NCBI GenBank assembly: GCA_903839195.1 | Contig: CAIMBK010000046.1 | Span: 1 to 62,201 of the forward strand | From: an uncultured Bacteroidota bacterium | GTDB lineage: Bacteria > Bacteroidota > Bacteroidia > Flavobacteriales > Flavobacteriaceae | DNA: 62,201 nucleotides | Direction of reading: 5' to 3' | Part shown: piece after piece, positions 35,599 through 47,118 of the stretch | Position numbering within the stretch: the first letter of the stretch is position 1 | How the letters are laid out: each line of letters opens with the position of its first letter | The notes under the pieces: model-generated | Databases searched by the model: none | The model's input: the letters and a program-made list of their open reading frames with translations, nothing else | Told to the model about the DNA's origin: nothing | Translations under genes and position numbers: made by a program

Positions 35599-35606
35599 CA
35601 AAAATA
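35599..35606 (-). promoter_or_regulatory. Candidate -7 box for exbB-exbD-crcB
   Basis: TATTTTTG on the minus strand, exact match, 58 bases before the exbB start. Confidence 0.45.
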
Positions 35607-35745
35607 AGTGTTTTTTTGAATACTTTATTTTCAAATACTAAAAGAATAACGAAACTTTTTTTAATTAAGTATTGATTTTGAATAGAAAGAAGGTTTTTGT
35701 GATTTTTTTCAGCCGTTCTTGTTTTTTAAATTCAAATAATAAAAG

Positions 35746-35754
35746 TATTTTTGC
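35746..35754 (+). promoter_or_regulatory. -7 box abutting the guaA start
   Basis: TATTTTTGC, exact match, only 2 bases before the ATG at 35757. The transcript would start at or inside the first codon unless a second promoter exists. Confidence 0.45.
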
Positions 35755-35756
35755 AC

Positions 35757-37286
35757 ATGCAACACAACGTACTTATTTTAGATTTCGGTTCACAATACAC
35801 ACAACTTATTGCCCGACGCGTTCGCGAGTTAAATATCTTCTGCGAAATTTTTCCCTATAATCATTTTCCAACGGATTTATCAAGTTACAAAGCCGTAATC
35901 CTTTCCGGAAGCCCATTTTCTGTTCGTGCTGATGACGCACCACATCCCGATTTGTCTCAAATTCGAGGGAAACTTCCTTTATTGGCGGTTTGTTATGGCG
36001 CGCAATATTTAGCCCATTTTCATGGTGGCGAAGTAGCCGCTTCAAACACACGAGAATATGGAAGAGCCAATTTGAATTTTATCAAAAGCGGTGAAGTTTT
36101 TTTTGATGGAATTTCTGAAAATTCTCAGGTTTGGATGAGCCATAGCGATACGATTAAAACCTTGCCTACAAATGGTGTGAAATTAGCCAGTACGCACGAT
36201 GTGGAAAATGCCGCCTACAAAATTGAAGGTGAAACAACCTACGCGATTCAATACCACCCAGAAGTTTTTCATTCTACTGACGGAAAGCAAATGCTAGAAA
36301 ATTTTTTAGTGAAAATTGCCGAAGTTCCACAAAATTTCACCCCAAATGCTTTTGTTAGTGAAATGGTTTCAGAATTGAAAGAAAAAGTACAAAATGACAA
36401 AGTAGTTCTTGGACTTTCAGGCGGCGTAGATTCTACCGTTGCGGCGGTTTTATTGCATCAAGCCATTGGCGAAAATCTGTATTGTATTTTTGTAAATAAT
36501 GGGTTACTTCGAAAAAATGAATTCCAAAATGTTTTGGATCAATATAAAGGAATGGGACTCAACGTCAAAGGCGTTGATGCAACCGATCGATTTATGGAAG
36601 CTTTGGCCGGAATTGAAGATCCCGAATTAAAAAGAAAAGCCATAGGCCGCGTTTTTATTGAAGTTTTTGATGACGAAGCCCATCGAATTGAAAACGTAAA
36701 ATGGCTTGCCCAAGGAACCATTTATCCCGATGTAATTGAGTCGGTTTCTGTTAAAGGACCTTCAGCAACCATAAAATCGCATCATAATGTAGGCGGTTTG
36801 CCGGATTATATGAAACTAAAAATAGTGGAACCGCTTCGAATGTTGTTCAAAGATGAAGTGCGTCGAGTTGGTGCCACTTTAGGAATTGATGCTGAATTAT
36901 TAGGGCGTCACCCGTTTCCAGGACCTGGATTGTCCATTCGGATTTTAGGCGATATCACATTAGAGAAAGTCCGTATCTTGCAAGAAGTCGATGCTGTTTT
37001 TATTGACGGATTGAAATCTTGGGGATTATATGACAAAGTTTGGCAAGCGGGCGCAATATTATTGCCCGTAAATAGCGTTGGTGTAATGGGCGATGAGCGA
37101 ACCTATGAAAAAGTGGTTGCGCTTCGTGCCGTTGAATCCACCGACGGAATGACCGCCGATTGGGTACATTTGCCTTATGATTTCTTGATGAAAGTGTCTA
37201 ATGATATTATTAATAAAGTGCGCGGTGTGAATCGAGTAGTATATGACATAAGCTCAAAACCGCCGGCAACTATTGAATGGGAATAG
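35757..37286 (+). CDS. guaA: GMP synthase (glutamine-hydrolysing)
   Basis: 509 residues from the ATG at 35757 ([24 protein letters not shown]); two codons upstream begins a TTG that fits the family less well. The N-terminal class I glutamine amidotransferase has the nucleophile Cys in [11 protein letters not shown] and the His-Glu in YHPEVFHST. The ATP pyrophosphatase has the P-loop [13 protein letters not shown], and the C-terminal dimerisation domain ends KPPATIEWE. It aminates XMP to GMP. It is followed after 28 bases by a LysM protein gene. Confidence 0.95.
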   Translation: MQHNVLILDFGSQYTQLIARRVRELNIFCEIFPYNHFPTDLSSYKAVILSGSPFSVRADDAPHPDLSQIRGKLPLLAVCYGAQYLAHFHGGEVAASNTREYGRANLNFIKSGEVFFDGISENSQVWMSHSDTIKTLPTNGVKLASTHDVENAAYKIEGETTYAIQYHPEVFHSTDGKQMLENFLVKIAEVPQNFTPNAFVSEMVSELKEKVQNDKVVLGLSGGVDSTVAAVLLHQAIGENLYCIFVNNGLLRKNEFQNVLDQYKGMGLNVKGVDATDRFMEALAGIEDPELKRKAIGRVFIEVFDDEAHRIENVKWLAQGTIYPDVIESVSVKGPSATIKSHHNVGGLPDYMKLKIVEPLRMLFKDEVRRVGATLGIDAELLGRHPFPGPGLSIRILGDITLEKVRILQEVDAVFIDGLKSWGLYDKVWQAGAILLPVNSVGVMGDERTYEKVVALRAVESTDGMTADWVHLPYDFLMKVSNDIINKVRGVNRVVYDISSKPPATIEWE

Positions 37287-37314
37287 GTTTTTATAATTAT
37301 TTAAGTCTTAAAAT

Positions 37315-39030
37315 ATGTTGAAAAAAGTTATTTGCGTTTTTGTTTTTGCCTTTACAATTTCTGTTTTTGGTCAAAATTTCTTGAAACACACTGTTGTTTC
37401 AGGGGAAACAATAACCCAAATTGCTCAAAAATATTTCGTCACACCAGCGGATATTTACCAACTAAATCCCGATTGTCAAACTGGAATTCATCCTAATTCT
37501 ATTTTGCTAATTCCCGCTAAATCATATTCAAATAATAAAACCAAAACTCATCAAGTAGCTCCAAAAGAAACTATTTATAGTATTGCAAAAGCATATGATA
37601 TTAGCGTTGCAGATCTAGAAAAAGCAAATGGAGAGGCATTGAAATTAGGTTTAAAAATTGGACAAACCATTGTAATTCCATCCAAAAATGCCGTCATTAA
37701 AACGCCAATTAATTCTGAAAAAACAATTTTTCACGAAGTGCAACCCAAAGAAACCAAATACGGAATCGCAACAAAATATGGTATTTCAGTAGAACAACTT
37801 GAGAAACAAAATCCAGAAATTGTGGAAAGTTTGCCAATTGGTTTCCAACTTTTGATTTCTGGAAAAGCTTCTAAAACAATCGATATTCCGAAAAAAAGTA
37901 GTAATTCGATTTCAAATGTTGCTTTTTCTAAAAAGGCAATTTCCAATTTAATTGCAACAAAATCGGTTCAAAAGAAAAAAGAATTGGTGCTGTTGTTGCC
38001 GTTTAATATTTCAAAAATTGAAAGTGACACGATTAATTCGGTAGCTTCAAAACTGAAAACGGATAAATTTCTAAACATGACGTTGGATTTCTATTCTGGC
38101 GCATTAGTTGCGATTGATTCCGCCCGAACTTTGGGATTGAATGTTAATATCAAAATTTTAGATTCTCAAGAAACCAAAACTACTTCAAATGTTTCGAATC
38201 TTTTTGCGCAAAATAATTTAGAAAACTCCGATGCGATTATTGGGCCATTTTATCAGGCAAATATCGAAAAAATGGCCGAATTGGTTTCCAAAAATAATAT
38301 TCCAGTCCTTTCGCCTTTGTCAAAAGAAATTGGAAAACCCTATTCGAATTTGTATCAATCCATGCCGACTAATGATGCCATGAAAAGTGCCGTTTTTGAT
38401 TATATGCGTTCCAAAAACGGAAATATTGTAGCCGTTATTGACGCCAAAAAAACAGCCGTAAAACAATATATTTCTGAGAACCAAAAAGGGGTTCGTTTTG
38501 TAGGTTTAAATGAAAAAAACACTATTATTCAAGATAGTTTGCGAAAAGTTTTTAGCAAAAATAAAATGAATTTTGTGATTTTGGATTCGCAAAAAACAGG
38601 AATGATTTTGACTACAACCAATGCTCTGATTGCTTTGATGGCCGATTTTCAGATTCAGCTGGTAATTTTAGAACCCAATTCAACATTGGATTTTGAAGAA
38701 ATTGATTTGACGCGATTAACCAAATTAAAATTGCTTTATCCTTCCATAACAAGAGAAAACGAGACGCCTGAAGCTTTGGTTTTTGAAAATGCGTATAAAA
38801 ATAAAAATAAAATTTTTCCAAATCAATATGCTACGCGTGGATTTGATATTACATTTGATACTATTTTGCGATTGTCTCAAGACAAATCATTTGAAGAAAC
38901 AAGCAATAATTCAGCAAGTGAACAAATTGAAAATAAATTTGATTATTTTAAAACCGCTAACGGATTTGTAAACAGAGGCGTTTTTATATTGTATTACGAT
39001 GTCGATTTAACCATAAAAGTTGCCAATTAA
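37315..39030 (+). CDS. LysM and periplasmic-binding-protein (PBP1-like) fusion
   Basis: 571 residues. A signal peptide covers about 1-19. Three LysM domains lie at about 24-67 (HTVVSGETITQIAQKYFV), 77-118 (HQVAPKETIYSIAKAYDI) and 138-180 (HEVQPKETKYGIATKYGI). A Lys/Ser-rich linker follows, then a domain at about 220-565 resembling type I periplasmic binding proteins of the LivK/LpoA kind (VLLLPFN, IGPFYQANIEKMAELVSKNNIPVLSPLS). It probably binds peptidoglycan with its LysM part; an LpoA-like role in activating cell-wall synthesis is inferred. Its stop overlaps the next gene's start (TAATG). Confidence 0.85.
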   Translation: MLKKVICVFVFAFTISVFGQNFLKHTVVSGETITQIAQKYFVTPADIYQLNPDCQTGIHPNSILLIPAKSYSNNKTKTHQVAPKETIYSIAKAYDISVADLEKANGEALKLGLKIGQTIVIPSKNAVIKTPINSEKTIFHEVQPKETKYGIATKYGISVEQLEKQNPEIVESLPIGFQLLISGKASKTIDIPKKSSNSISNVAFSKKAISNLIATKSVQKKKELVLLLPFNISKIESDTINSVASKLKTDKFLNMTLDFYSGALVAIDSARTLGLNVNIKILDSQETKTTSNVSNLFAQNNLENSDAIIGPFYQANIEKMAELVSKNNIPVLSPLSKEIGKPYSNLYQSMPTNDAMKSAVFDYMRSKNGNIVAVIDAKKTAVKQYISENQKGVRFVGLNEKNTIIQDSLRKVFSKNKMNFVILDSQKTGMILTTTNALIALMADFQIQLVILEPNSTLDFEEIDLTRLTKLKLLYPSITRENETPEALVFENAYKNKNKIFPNQYATRGFDITFDTILRLSQDKSFEETSNNSASEQIENKFDYFKTANGFVNRGVFILYYDVDLTIKVAN

Positions 39031-39431
39031 TGACTTCAAAAATTACCTATTTAGGAGAATTACGAACTTCCTCCATTCATATTCAGTCGGGATCAGAAAT
39101 CATTTCGGATGCGCCTTTGGATAATAATGGAAAAGGAGAAGCTTTTTCGCCAACCGATACCTTTGCCAATGGTTTTGGTAGTTGTATGCTTACCGTAATG
39201 GGCATCAAAGCAGCTGAAATGAAAGTGAATATTTCGCAATCTACGGCTGAGATTACAAAAGTTATGGCCGCTGAACCAAGAAGAATTTCTGAAATTCATG
39301 TTGTTTTTAATATTTACGGAGTTTTGGATGATAAAACCAAAACTATTTTGGAACGAACCGCAATGACTTGTCCCGTTCATTATAGTTTGCATCCAGATAT
39401 CAAGAAAGTGATTACTTTTAATTGGCAATAA
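39030..39431 (+). CDS. OsmC/Ohr-family protein
   Basis: 133 residues, OsmC fold. The two redox cysteines of the family appear in FGSCMLTVMGI (C51) and MTCPVHYSL (C113). Members reduce organic hydroperoxides or act as redox sensors; this one is of the shorter OsmC-like type rather than classical Ohr. Translation is coupled to the LysM gene (overlapping TAATG), and it overlaps the next small gene by 10 bases. Confidence 0.85.
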   Translation: MTSKITYLGELRTSSIHIQSGSEIISDAPLDNNGKGEAFSPTDTFANGFGSCMLTVMGIKAAEMKVNISQSTAEITKVMAAEPRRISEIHVVFNIYGVLDDKTKTILERTAMTCPVHYSLHPDIKKVITFNWQ

Positions 39432-39670
39432 ACCCAAATTTGGATTCACAACAAAAAAGTTTAATCGAACTCGCTCACACGAAAATGCCTTTTGGAAAAT
39501 ATGAAGGCTGGCATCTGATTGATTTGCCTGAATATTATGTGGTTTGGTATAGCAACAAAGGATTTCCAAAAGGAAAATTGGGCGAACAATTGCAATTAAT
39601 TTACGAACTAAAACTAAACGGTTTGGAAGAATTAATTCGGAATATCAGAAAAAAATATCCTAAACAATAA
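39422..39670 (+). CDS. DUF3820 family protein
   Basis: 82 residues, almost wholly a DUF3820 domain (MPFGKYEGWHLIDLPEYYVVWYSNKGFPKGKLGEQL). The family has no established function. The frame begins with TTG at 39422, inside the end of the OsmC gene; another TTG lies at 39440 and the first ATG is at 39485, within the conserved part. A non-ATG start coupled to the OsmC stop is most likely. The exact start is uncertain. Confidence 0.75.
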   Translation: MAINPNLDSQQKSLIELAHTKMPFGKYEGWHLIDLPEYYVVWYSNKGFPKGKLGEQLQLIYELKLNGLEELIRNIRKKYPKQ

Positions 39671-39741
39671 TTTAGATTTTAAGATTATTATATTATTATA
39701 ATTTTAGATTTGATAATTTTATAAACATCCAATTAAATTCG

Positions 39742-39750
39742 TATTTTTGC
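39742..39750 (+). promoter_or_regulatory. Candidate -7 box for pyrG-yidC
   Basis: TATTTTTGC, exact match. It lies 132 bases before the pyrG ATG, giving an unusually long leader for this genome (39751-39882). Confidence 0.5.
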
Positions 39751-39780
39751 TTCGTTTTTATCAGGATTTTTTAGTTTTAA

Positions 39781-41496
<1,716 letters not shown>

Positions 41497-41540
41497 TAGT
41501 TTCGTATCAAATTAGATTTTAATAAAAAGTAAAATATAGA

Positions 41541-43433
41541 ATGGAAGATAAAAAATTAGACCTCAATTCAATCATTGGATTTGTATTGATTTTTGGAATA
41601 TTGATTTGGATCATGTTTCAAAATCAACCTACCGAGAAAGAAAAATTGGCTGAAAAAGCCAAAACAGAAAAATCGGCATTACCGGCAAAACCAACTGCAA
41701 ACGAAGCAACTCCTATTATTGTCGCTGATTCCGTTGGAGGCGATCTTCAAATTGATAAATTAAAAGCGACATTAGGAAACTTCGCTTATTCTGCGACACT
41801 TCCTTCTGCAAAAGAGGATTTTACTTTTTTAGAAAATAAATTAATTAAACTAAAAATTGCTAATAAAGGAGGTTATATTGTAGAAGCCACGCTGAAAAAC
41901 TTCGAAAAATTCAAAAAAGGTTCTGGTCAATTGGTTCAATTAATAAAGGATAATAATGCTAGTTTAAATATCAAATTTTTCACCCAAAATAATTTACCAT
42001 TAAACACAAAAGATTTATTTTTTGAGCCAACTCTTTCAAAATCAGGTGAAAATCAAATTTTGTCCATGCGACTTAAAACGGATGCAAACGCCTATTTAGA
42101 ATATACATACGTATTGAAACCTAACGATTATTTGTTGGATTTTAATATTCGTTCTCAAGGACTTCAAAATGCTGTAAACACTTCCAATCCAATGGATTTA
42201 GAATGGAGTTTGAAAGCCTTCAGAAACGAAAAAAGTATTTCTTATGAAAATCGTTATACTGAAATTTATTTTGAACATGAAGACCAAGATATTGACTATA
42301 CAGGAGTTGGAGATTCTGAAGAAGAAGTTCCTAACAAGTTAAGTTTTATTGCATTTAAACAACATTTTTTCACGTCAATATTAGTTACAAAAACGCCTTT
42401 TGAAACTTCGAAATTGACTTCAAACTATTTAGTAAAAGACGAAAAAATTGACACTGTTTTCACTAAACAATTCAAAGCAAATGTTCCTTTAGCCTTTACA
42501 AATGGTAACTTGGACTATAAAATGAATTGGTATTTAGGGCCAACGGATTATCATATTTTGAAAGAATATGATCAAAATTTTGAAAAAATTGTTCCTCTAG
42601 GTTGGGGCATTTTTGGATGGATTAATAGTTTTATTTTTATTCCTTTATTTGGATTTTTAGGTTCGTTTTTAGCGTATGGAATAGCAATTATCATTTTTAC
42701 CATTTTGATAAAAATTGCGATGTCGCCAATTACTTACAAATCATTTTTGTCGCAAGCCAAAATGAAAGTTTTGCGTCCTGAAATTACCGAGTTGGGCGAA
42801 AAATATAAGAAAGATGCGATGAAAAAGCAGCAAGAAACGATGAAGTTATACAACAAAGCCGGCGTAAATCCAATGGCTGGTTGTATTCCCGCATTGATTC
42901 AATTGCCATTTATGTATGCGTCGTTTCAGTTTTTTCCATCGGCATTTGAATTGCGTCAAAAAGGATTTCTTTGGGCGGACGATTTATCTTCTTTTGATGA
43001 AATATTCAAACTTCCTTTCAATATTCCAGTTTATGGGGATCACGTTAGTTTGTTCCCGATTTTAGCATCAATCGCTATTTTCTTTTATATGAAAATGACT
43101 TCTGGCGATCAGCAAATGGCGGCTCCACAACAAGACGGAATGCCCGATATGGCCAAAATGATGAAAATCATGATATATGTTTCGCCGGTGATGATGTTGT
43201 TGTTTTTCAATAATTACGGTTCTGGTTTGAGTTTGTACAACTTCATTTCCAATTTGATTACCATAGCCATTATGTTTGTTATCAAAAAATACATTGTTGA
43301 TAGCGACAAAATTCACGCTCAAATACAAGAAAATAAATTGAAAGAACCAAAAAAACAAGGCAAGTTTCAGCAACGAATGCAAGCGATGATGGAACAAGCA
43401 GAGGCACAAAAAGCACAACAAAAGAAAAAGTAA
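41541..43433 (+). CDS. yidC: Membrane protein insertase YidC
   Basis: 630 residues. An N-terminal membrane segment (about 9-26) is followed by a linker, then the large periplasmic beta-sandwich domain of the long (Gram-negative) form, about 60-345. The conserved insertase core has five further segments including LIKIAMSPITYKSFLSQAKM and GVNPMAGCIPALIQLPFMYASF. The C-terminal tail is Lys/Gln-rich, binding ribosomes in other species. It inserts inner-membrane proteins, alone or with SecYEG. A terminator follows. Confidence 0.95.
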   Translation: MEDKKLDLNSIIGFVLIFGILIWIMFQNQPTEKEKLAEKAKTEKSALPAKPTANEATPIIVADSVGGDLQIDKLKATLGNFAYSATLPSAKEDFTFLENKLIKLKIANKGGYIVEATLKNFEKFKKGSGQLVQLIKDNNASLNIKFFTQNNLPLNTKDLFFEPTLSKSGENQILSMRLKTDANAYLEYTYVLKPNDYLLDFNIRSQGLQNAVNTSNPMDLEWSLKAFRNEKSISYENRYTEIYFEHEDQDIDYTGVGDSEEEVPNKLSFIAFKQHFFTSILVTKTPFETSKLTSNYLVKDEKIDTVFTKQFKANVPLAFTNGNLDYKMNWYLGPTDYHILKEYDQNFEKIVPLGWGIFGWINSFIFIPLFGFLGSFLAYGIAIIIFTILIKIAMSPITYKSFLSQAKMKVLRPEITELGEKYKKDAMKKQQETMKLYNKAGVNPMAGCIPALIQLPFMYASFQFFPSAFELRQKGFLWADDLSSFDEIFKLPFNIPVYGDHVSLFPILASIAIFFYMKMTSGDQQMAAPQQDGMPDMAKMMKIMIYVSPVMMLLFFNNYGSGLSLYNFISNLITIAIMFVIKKYIVDSDKIHAQIQENKLKEPKKQGKFQQRMQAMMEQAEAQKAQQKKK

Positions 43434-43438
43434 TTTTT

Positions 43439-43467
43439 AAAGCACTCTCAAAAGGGTGCTTTTTTTA
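43439..43467 (+). terminator. Terminator after yidC
   Basis: AAAGCAC-tctcaaaagg-GTGCTTT followed by a run of T. Confidence 0.7.
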
Positions 43468-43516
43468 TACGATTTTCTGTTATTTTGAGTTATATTTTAA
43501 ATAAAAATTATTTACA

Positions 43517-44233
43517 ATGAAATTGATTTATATAGTATTCATTCTCTTTTTTGGAACAAGTATTCAAGCGCAAACCGATTTCAATAAATTCGACGATAAA
43601 GGAAATAAACACGGTTTGTGGAAAGGATTTTACGAAGAATCGAAACGACCGCGCTATGAAGGAACGTTTAATCATGGAAAAGAAATAGGCGTTTTTACCT
43701 ATTTTGATGATACTAAATCAAAATCGATTATTGCAACACGAGAATTTAGTCCAACCGATAATTCTGCCTACACGATTTTTTATGATCAGAAGAAAAATAT
43801 TGTTAGCGAAGGAAAAGTAATCGGGAAAAGTCACGAAGGTCCATGGAAATACTATCACGAGAATTCCAAAGTCATTATGACACTCGAAAACTATCAAAAT
43901 GATAAACTCGAAGGAATTCGAAGTGTGTATTATCCAAGTGGAAAAATTGCCGAAGAAACCAATTATAAAAATAATATTAAAGATGGTTTTTATAAAAAAT
44001 ATGCCGAATCTGGATTTCTTTTTGAAGATGCCATTTACAAAAACGGTCAATTTCATGGGCCTGCTGTTTATCGGGATCCATTCGGAAATATTGTAGCCAA
44101 GGGGATTTATAATGACGGAAAAAAAGTTGGAATTTGGCAATTTTATGTCAATGGTAAATTCGATCACCAAGAAAATATGAGCGCCTACAAAAAGAAATCA
44201 AAACCTCAAAAAGCAGATTTACAAAAGCATTAA
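43517..44233 (+). CDS. Secreted YwqK/MORN-2 repeat protein
   Basis: 238 residues. A signal peptide covers about 1-18 (cut after QAQ). Four or five MORN-2 type repeats with Gly-Trp/Lys turns follow (KHGLWKGFYEESKRPRYEGTF, HEGPWKYYHENSKVIMTLENY, KLEGIRSVYYPSGKIAEETNY, IKDGFYKKYAESG, KVGIWQFYVNGK). Proteins of this kind are annotated as 'YwqK family antitoxin' from one B. subtilis case, but here the export signal makes a toxin-antitoxin role unlikely. It probably folds as a repetitive beta-structure in the periplasm. Function is unknown. Confidence 0.75.
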   Translation: MKLIYIVFILFFGTSIQAQTDFNKFDDKGNKHGLWKGFYEESKRPRYEGTFNHGKEIGVFTYFDDTKSKSIIATREFSPTDNSAYTIFYDQKKNIVSEGKVIGKSHEGPWKYYHENSKVIMTLENYQNDKLEGIRSVYYPSGKIAEETNYKNNIKDGFYKKYAESGFLFEDAIYKNGQFHGPAVYRDPFGNIVAKGIYNDGKKVGIWQFYVNGKFDHQENMSAYKKKSKPQKADLQKH

Positions 44234-44256
44234 CTTTCAAAAGCAAAAATTAGTAA

Positions 44257-44264
44257 TACCTTTG
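44257..44264 (+). promoter_or_regulatory. Candidate -7 box for mnmA
   Basis: TACCTTTG, exact match, 25 bases before the ATG. Confidence 0.5.
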
Positions 44265-44289
44265 TGTATAATTTTTCAATTAAAACAAA

Positions 44290-45477
44290 ATGAAGCGTGT
44301 AGTTGTAGGACTTTCTGGTGGCGTTGATTCTAGTGTTGCGGCTTATTTGTTGCAACAACAAGGCTACGAAGTTATTGGGCTTTTTATGAAAAATTGGCAC
44401 GATGATTCCGTTACAATTTCCAACGAATGTCCTTGGCTAGAAGATAGTAACGACGCACTTTTAGTCGCTGAAAAATTAGGAATTCCATTTCAAACAGTCG
44501 ATTTAAGCGAACAATACAAAGAAAAAATTGTAGATTATATGTTTCGTGAATACGAACGAGGACGAACACCAAATCCTGATGTTTTGTGCAATCGCGAAAT
44601 TAAGTTCGATGTTTTTATGAAAATAGCGATGAGTTTGGGTGCCGATTTTGTTGCCACCGGACATTATTGCCGAAAAGGCGAAATCGAAAAGGATGGAATA
44701 AAAACCTACCAACTTTTGGCTGGAGCCGATTCCAACAAAGATCAATCGTATTTTCTTTGTCAATTATCGCAAGAACAATTAGCCAAATCATTATTTCCGA
44801 TTGGTGAATTAACCAAACCAGAAGTGCGCGAAATAGCTTCGCAAATGGATTTGGTTACCGCTGAAAAGAAAGATTCTCAAGGTTTATGTTTTATAGGAAA
44901 AGTACGTTTGCCAGAGTTTTTACAACAAAAATTACAACCCAAAGAAGGATTAATTGTTCAAATTGATAAAAACAATCCCATCTATTCCAATAAAAACCAA
45001 GAATTTGATTCCGTAGAAGCCCATTTAAAATCCGAATCCCAAAGTATTTTATACAATGAAGAAATGGGAAAAATTGTAGGAAAACACCAAGGCGCGCATT
45101 ATTTTACAACGGGTCAACGCAAAGGATTAAATGTTGGCGGAACTACCGAACCTTTATTTATTATTGCAACAAATGTTGAAACCAACATTATATATACCGG
45201 ATTAGGAAGTCAACATCCAGGATTATTCAAAAAAGGATTATTTATAGAAAAATCAGAAGTTCATTGGGTTCGCGAGGATTTGGCTTTAGAAAATGGACAA
45301 ACTTTACAAGTAATGGCGCGTATTCGATACCGACAACCTTTGCAAAAAGCCACATTACATCAATTTGAAACTGGTATGTATATCCTTTTTGAAGAACCCC
45401 AATCGGCAATTACCGAAGGACAATTCGTGGCTTGGTATTTAGACGACGAATTAGTTGGTTCGGGAGTAATTTCATAA
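44290..45477 (+). CDS. mnmA: tRNA-specific 2-thiouridylase
   Basis: 395 residues. The ATP-pyrophosphatase P-loop is [12 protein letters not shown] (about 7-18). The two catalytic cysteines are C100 ([12 protein letters not shown]) and C200 ([10 protein letters not shown]), with the central and C-terminal beta-barrel domains after. MnmA thiolates U34 at the wobble position of tRNAs for Lys, Glu and Gln. It is followed after 24 bases by an unrelated secreted protease gene. Confidence 0.95.
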   Translation: MKRVVVGLSGGVDSSVAAYLLQQQGYEVIGLFMKNWHDDSVTISNECPWLEDSNDALLVAEKLGIPFQTVDLSEQYKEKIVDYMFREYERGRTPNPDVLCNREIKFDVFMKIAMSLGADFVATGHYCRKGEIEKDGIKTYQLLAGADSNKDQSYFLCQLSQEQLAKSLFPIGELTKPEVREIASQMDLVTAEKKDSQGLCFIGKVRLPEFLQQKLQPKEGLIVQIDKNNPIYSNKNQEFDSVEAHLKSESQSILYNEEMGKIVGKHQGAHYFTTGQRKGLNVGGTTEPLFIIATNVETNIIYTGLGSQHPGLFKKGLFIEKSEVHWVREDLALENGQTLQVMARIRYRQPLQKATLHQFETGMYILFEEPQSAITEGQFVAWYLDDELVGSGVIS

Positions 45478-45501
45478 ATTTATCACTTTATAAATTTAGA
45501 T

Positions 45502-47118
45502 ATGAAAAAAATCATTCTGATCATTGTTTTAGTTTTTAATTTATCGGCATTTTCACAAGAAGACGCTTGGGTTTATTTTAATGCAAAACCGGATGCTCAA
45601 ACCTATTTTGATAATCCGTTATTAATGCTTTCACAACGTTCACTTGATAGAAGAACGCTTCAAAATATTTCGTTGGATTATAAAGATATTCCAATGTATC
45701 AACCTTATATTGATCAAATTGCAGCCATTTCTGGAATTACTATAAAAGCAAAATCAAAATGGTTCAATGCGCTTCACATTCGTGGAACCCAAGCCGATAT
45801 TCAAGCACTTTCAACACTTTCTTTCGTAGATCATTTGGATTTTGCCAATAGAAATTTAAATGTTGCAGGAAAAACAGTTCTTCTAAAAACGATTATACCA
45901 GTTAATAAAGCAATGGAAAAGGCAGTTGTTTTTAATTATGGGAATTCGGACAATCAAATTCAAATGTTAAATGGGCATTTATTGCACCAACAAGATTATA
46001 CGGGTTCGGGAAAAATAATTGCCGTTATGGACGGCGGTTTTCCAGGCGTTGATGTGGCAGCTCCATTTTCAAGAATTCGCGATAATAATCAAATTTTAGG
46101 CGGCTACGATTATGTTAGCAGAAACCCAAATTTTTATTCTGGAATAAGCCACGGCACCATGGTTTTATCAACAATGGGCGGCTTTGTTGACGGCCAATTA
46201 GTCGGAACTGCACCTGACGCTTCTTATTATTTATTCATTACTGAAGATGGCGCTACAGAAACGCCATTGGAATTATCGCTTTGGGTGGAAGCTGCCGAAG
46301 AGGCGGATAAATTAGGCGTTGATATTATTACGACTTCATTGGGATACACCACTTTTGATAACCCAAATTATGATTTTACTTATGCCGATATGAATGGAAC
46401 TACTTCCTATATTTCAAAAGGGGTTGATATTGCATTTAGCCGAGGCATGATTTGTGTTGTGTCTGCTGGGAATTCGGGTTCGAGTTCTTGGCACTATATT
46501 TCCTCACCTGCCGATGCGGTAAATGCGCTTGCAATTGGTGCAGTTAATGCTTCAGGAAATTATGCTTCTTTTAGTTCACAAGGTCCTTCTTTTGACCAAC
46601 GCGTTAAGCCCGATGTGGTAGCTCAGGGCGCCAATCCGTATGTTGCCACTACTTCGGGAAGTATAACAAATGGAGCTAGTGGTACTTCTTTTTCGGGTCC
46701 AATAATTGCTGGAATGGTTGCTTCTTTTTGGCAAGCGCTTCCTACAAAAACCAATGCTGAAATAATGCAATTAATTATAGAATCGGCTAGTATTTATGCC
46801 AATCCAACGGTAGAATTGGGATATGGAATACCTGATTTTAGTTTGGCTTTGTCAAATGCTTTGACGGTTCAAAATTTCTCTAAAAATCAATTTTTAATTT
46901 ATCCAAATCCATTTCAAAATGCGGTTTCTATTTCTTTTCCAAATGATGTAGAAAATGCTAATTTAGTCCTTTATTCTTCTTTAGGACAAATAGTTTTGCA
47001 GAAAACAGTATCCAGAAAAGACATTGAATTAACTTTAAATAACTTGAGTTCGGGGATTTATTTATACCAAATTCAAACCAAAAATAATTCACAAACGGGC
47101 AAACTAATTAAGCAATAA
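45502..47118 (+). CDS. Secreted subtilisin-like (S8) peptidase with T9SS sorting domain
   Basis: 538 residues. A signal peptide covers about 1-19. An N-terminal propeptide-like region (about 20-155) precedes a peptidase domain whose catalytic triad is visible: D177 (IAVMDGG), H217 (SGISHGTMV) and S396 (GASGTSFSGP), with the oxyanion N324 (SAGNSG). The C-terminal ~70 residues (LIYPNPFQNAVSISF...SSGIYLYQIQTKN..QTGKLIKQ) are a type A T9SS signal. It is an extracellular or cell-surface protease. The stop and the next start share TAATG. Confidence 0.9.
   Translation: MKKIILIIVLVFNLSAFSQEDAWVYFNAKPDAQTYFDNPLLMLSQRSLDRRTLQNISLDYKDIPMYQPYIDQIAAISGITIKAKSKWFNALHIRGTQADIQALSTLSFVDHLDFANRNLNVAGKTVLLKTIIPVNKAMEKAVVFNYGNSDNQIQMLNGHLLHQQDYTGSGKIIAVMDGGFPGVDVAAPFSRIRDNNQILGGYDYVSRNPNFYSGISHGTMVLSTMGGFVDGQLVGTAPDASYYLFITEDGATETPLELSLWVEAAEEADKLGVDIITTSLGYTTFDNPNYDFTYADMNGTTSYISKGVDIAFSRGMICVVSAGNSGSSSWHYISSPADAVNALAIGAVNASGNYASFSSQGPSFDQRVKPDVVAQGANPYVATTSGSITNGASGTSFSGPIIAGMVASFWQALPTKTNAEIMQLIIESASIYANPTVELGYGIPDFSLALSNALTVQNFSKNQFLIYPNPFQNAVSISFPNDVENANLVLYSSLGQIVLQKTVSRKDIELTLNNLSSGIYLYQIQTKNNSQTGKLIKQ

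Noticed and set aside
43517..44233. Antitoxin of a toxin-antitoxin pair
   Set aside because: The YwqK label would suggest it, but the protein has a clear signal peptide and no toxin gene next to it.
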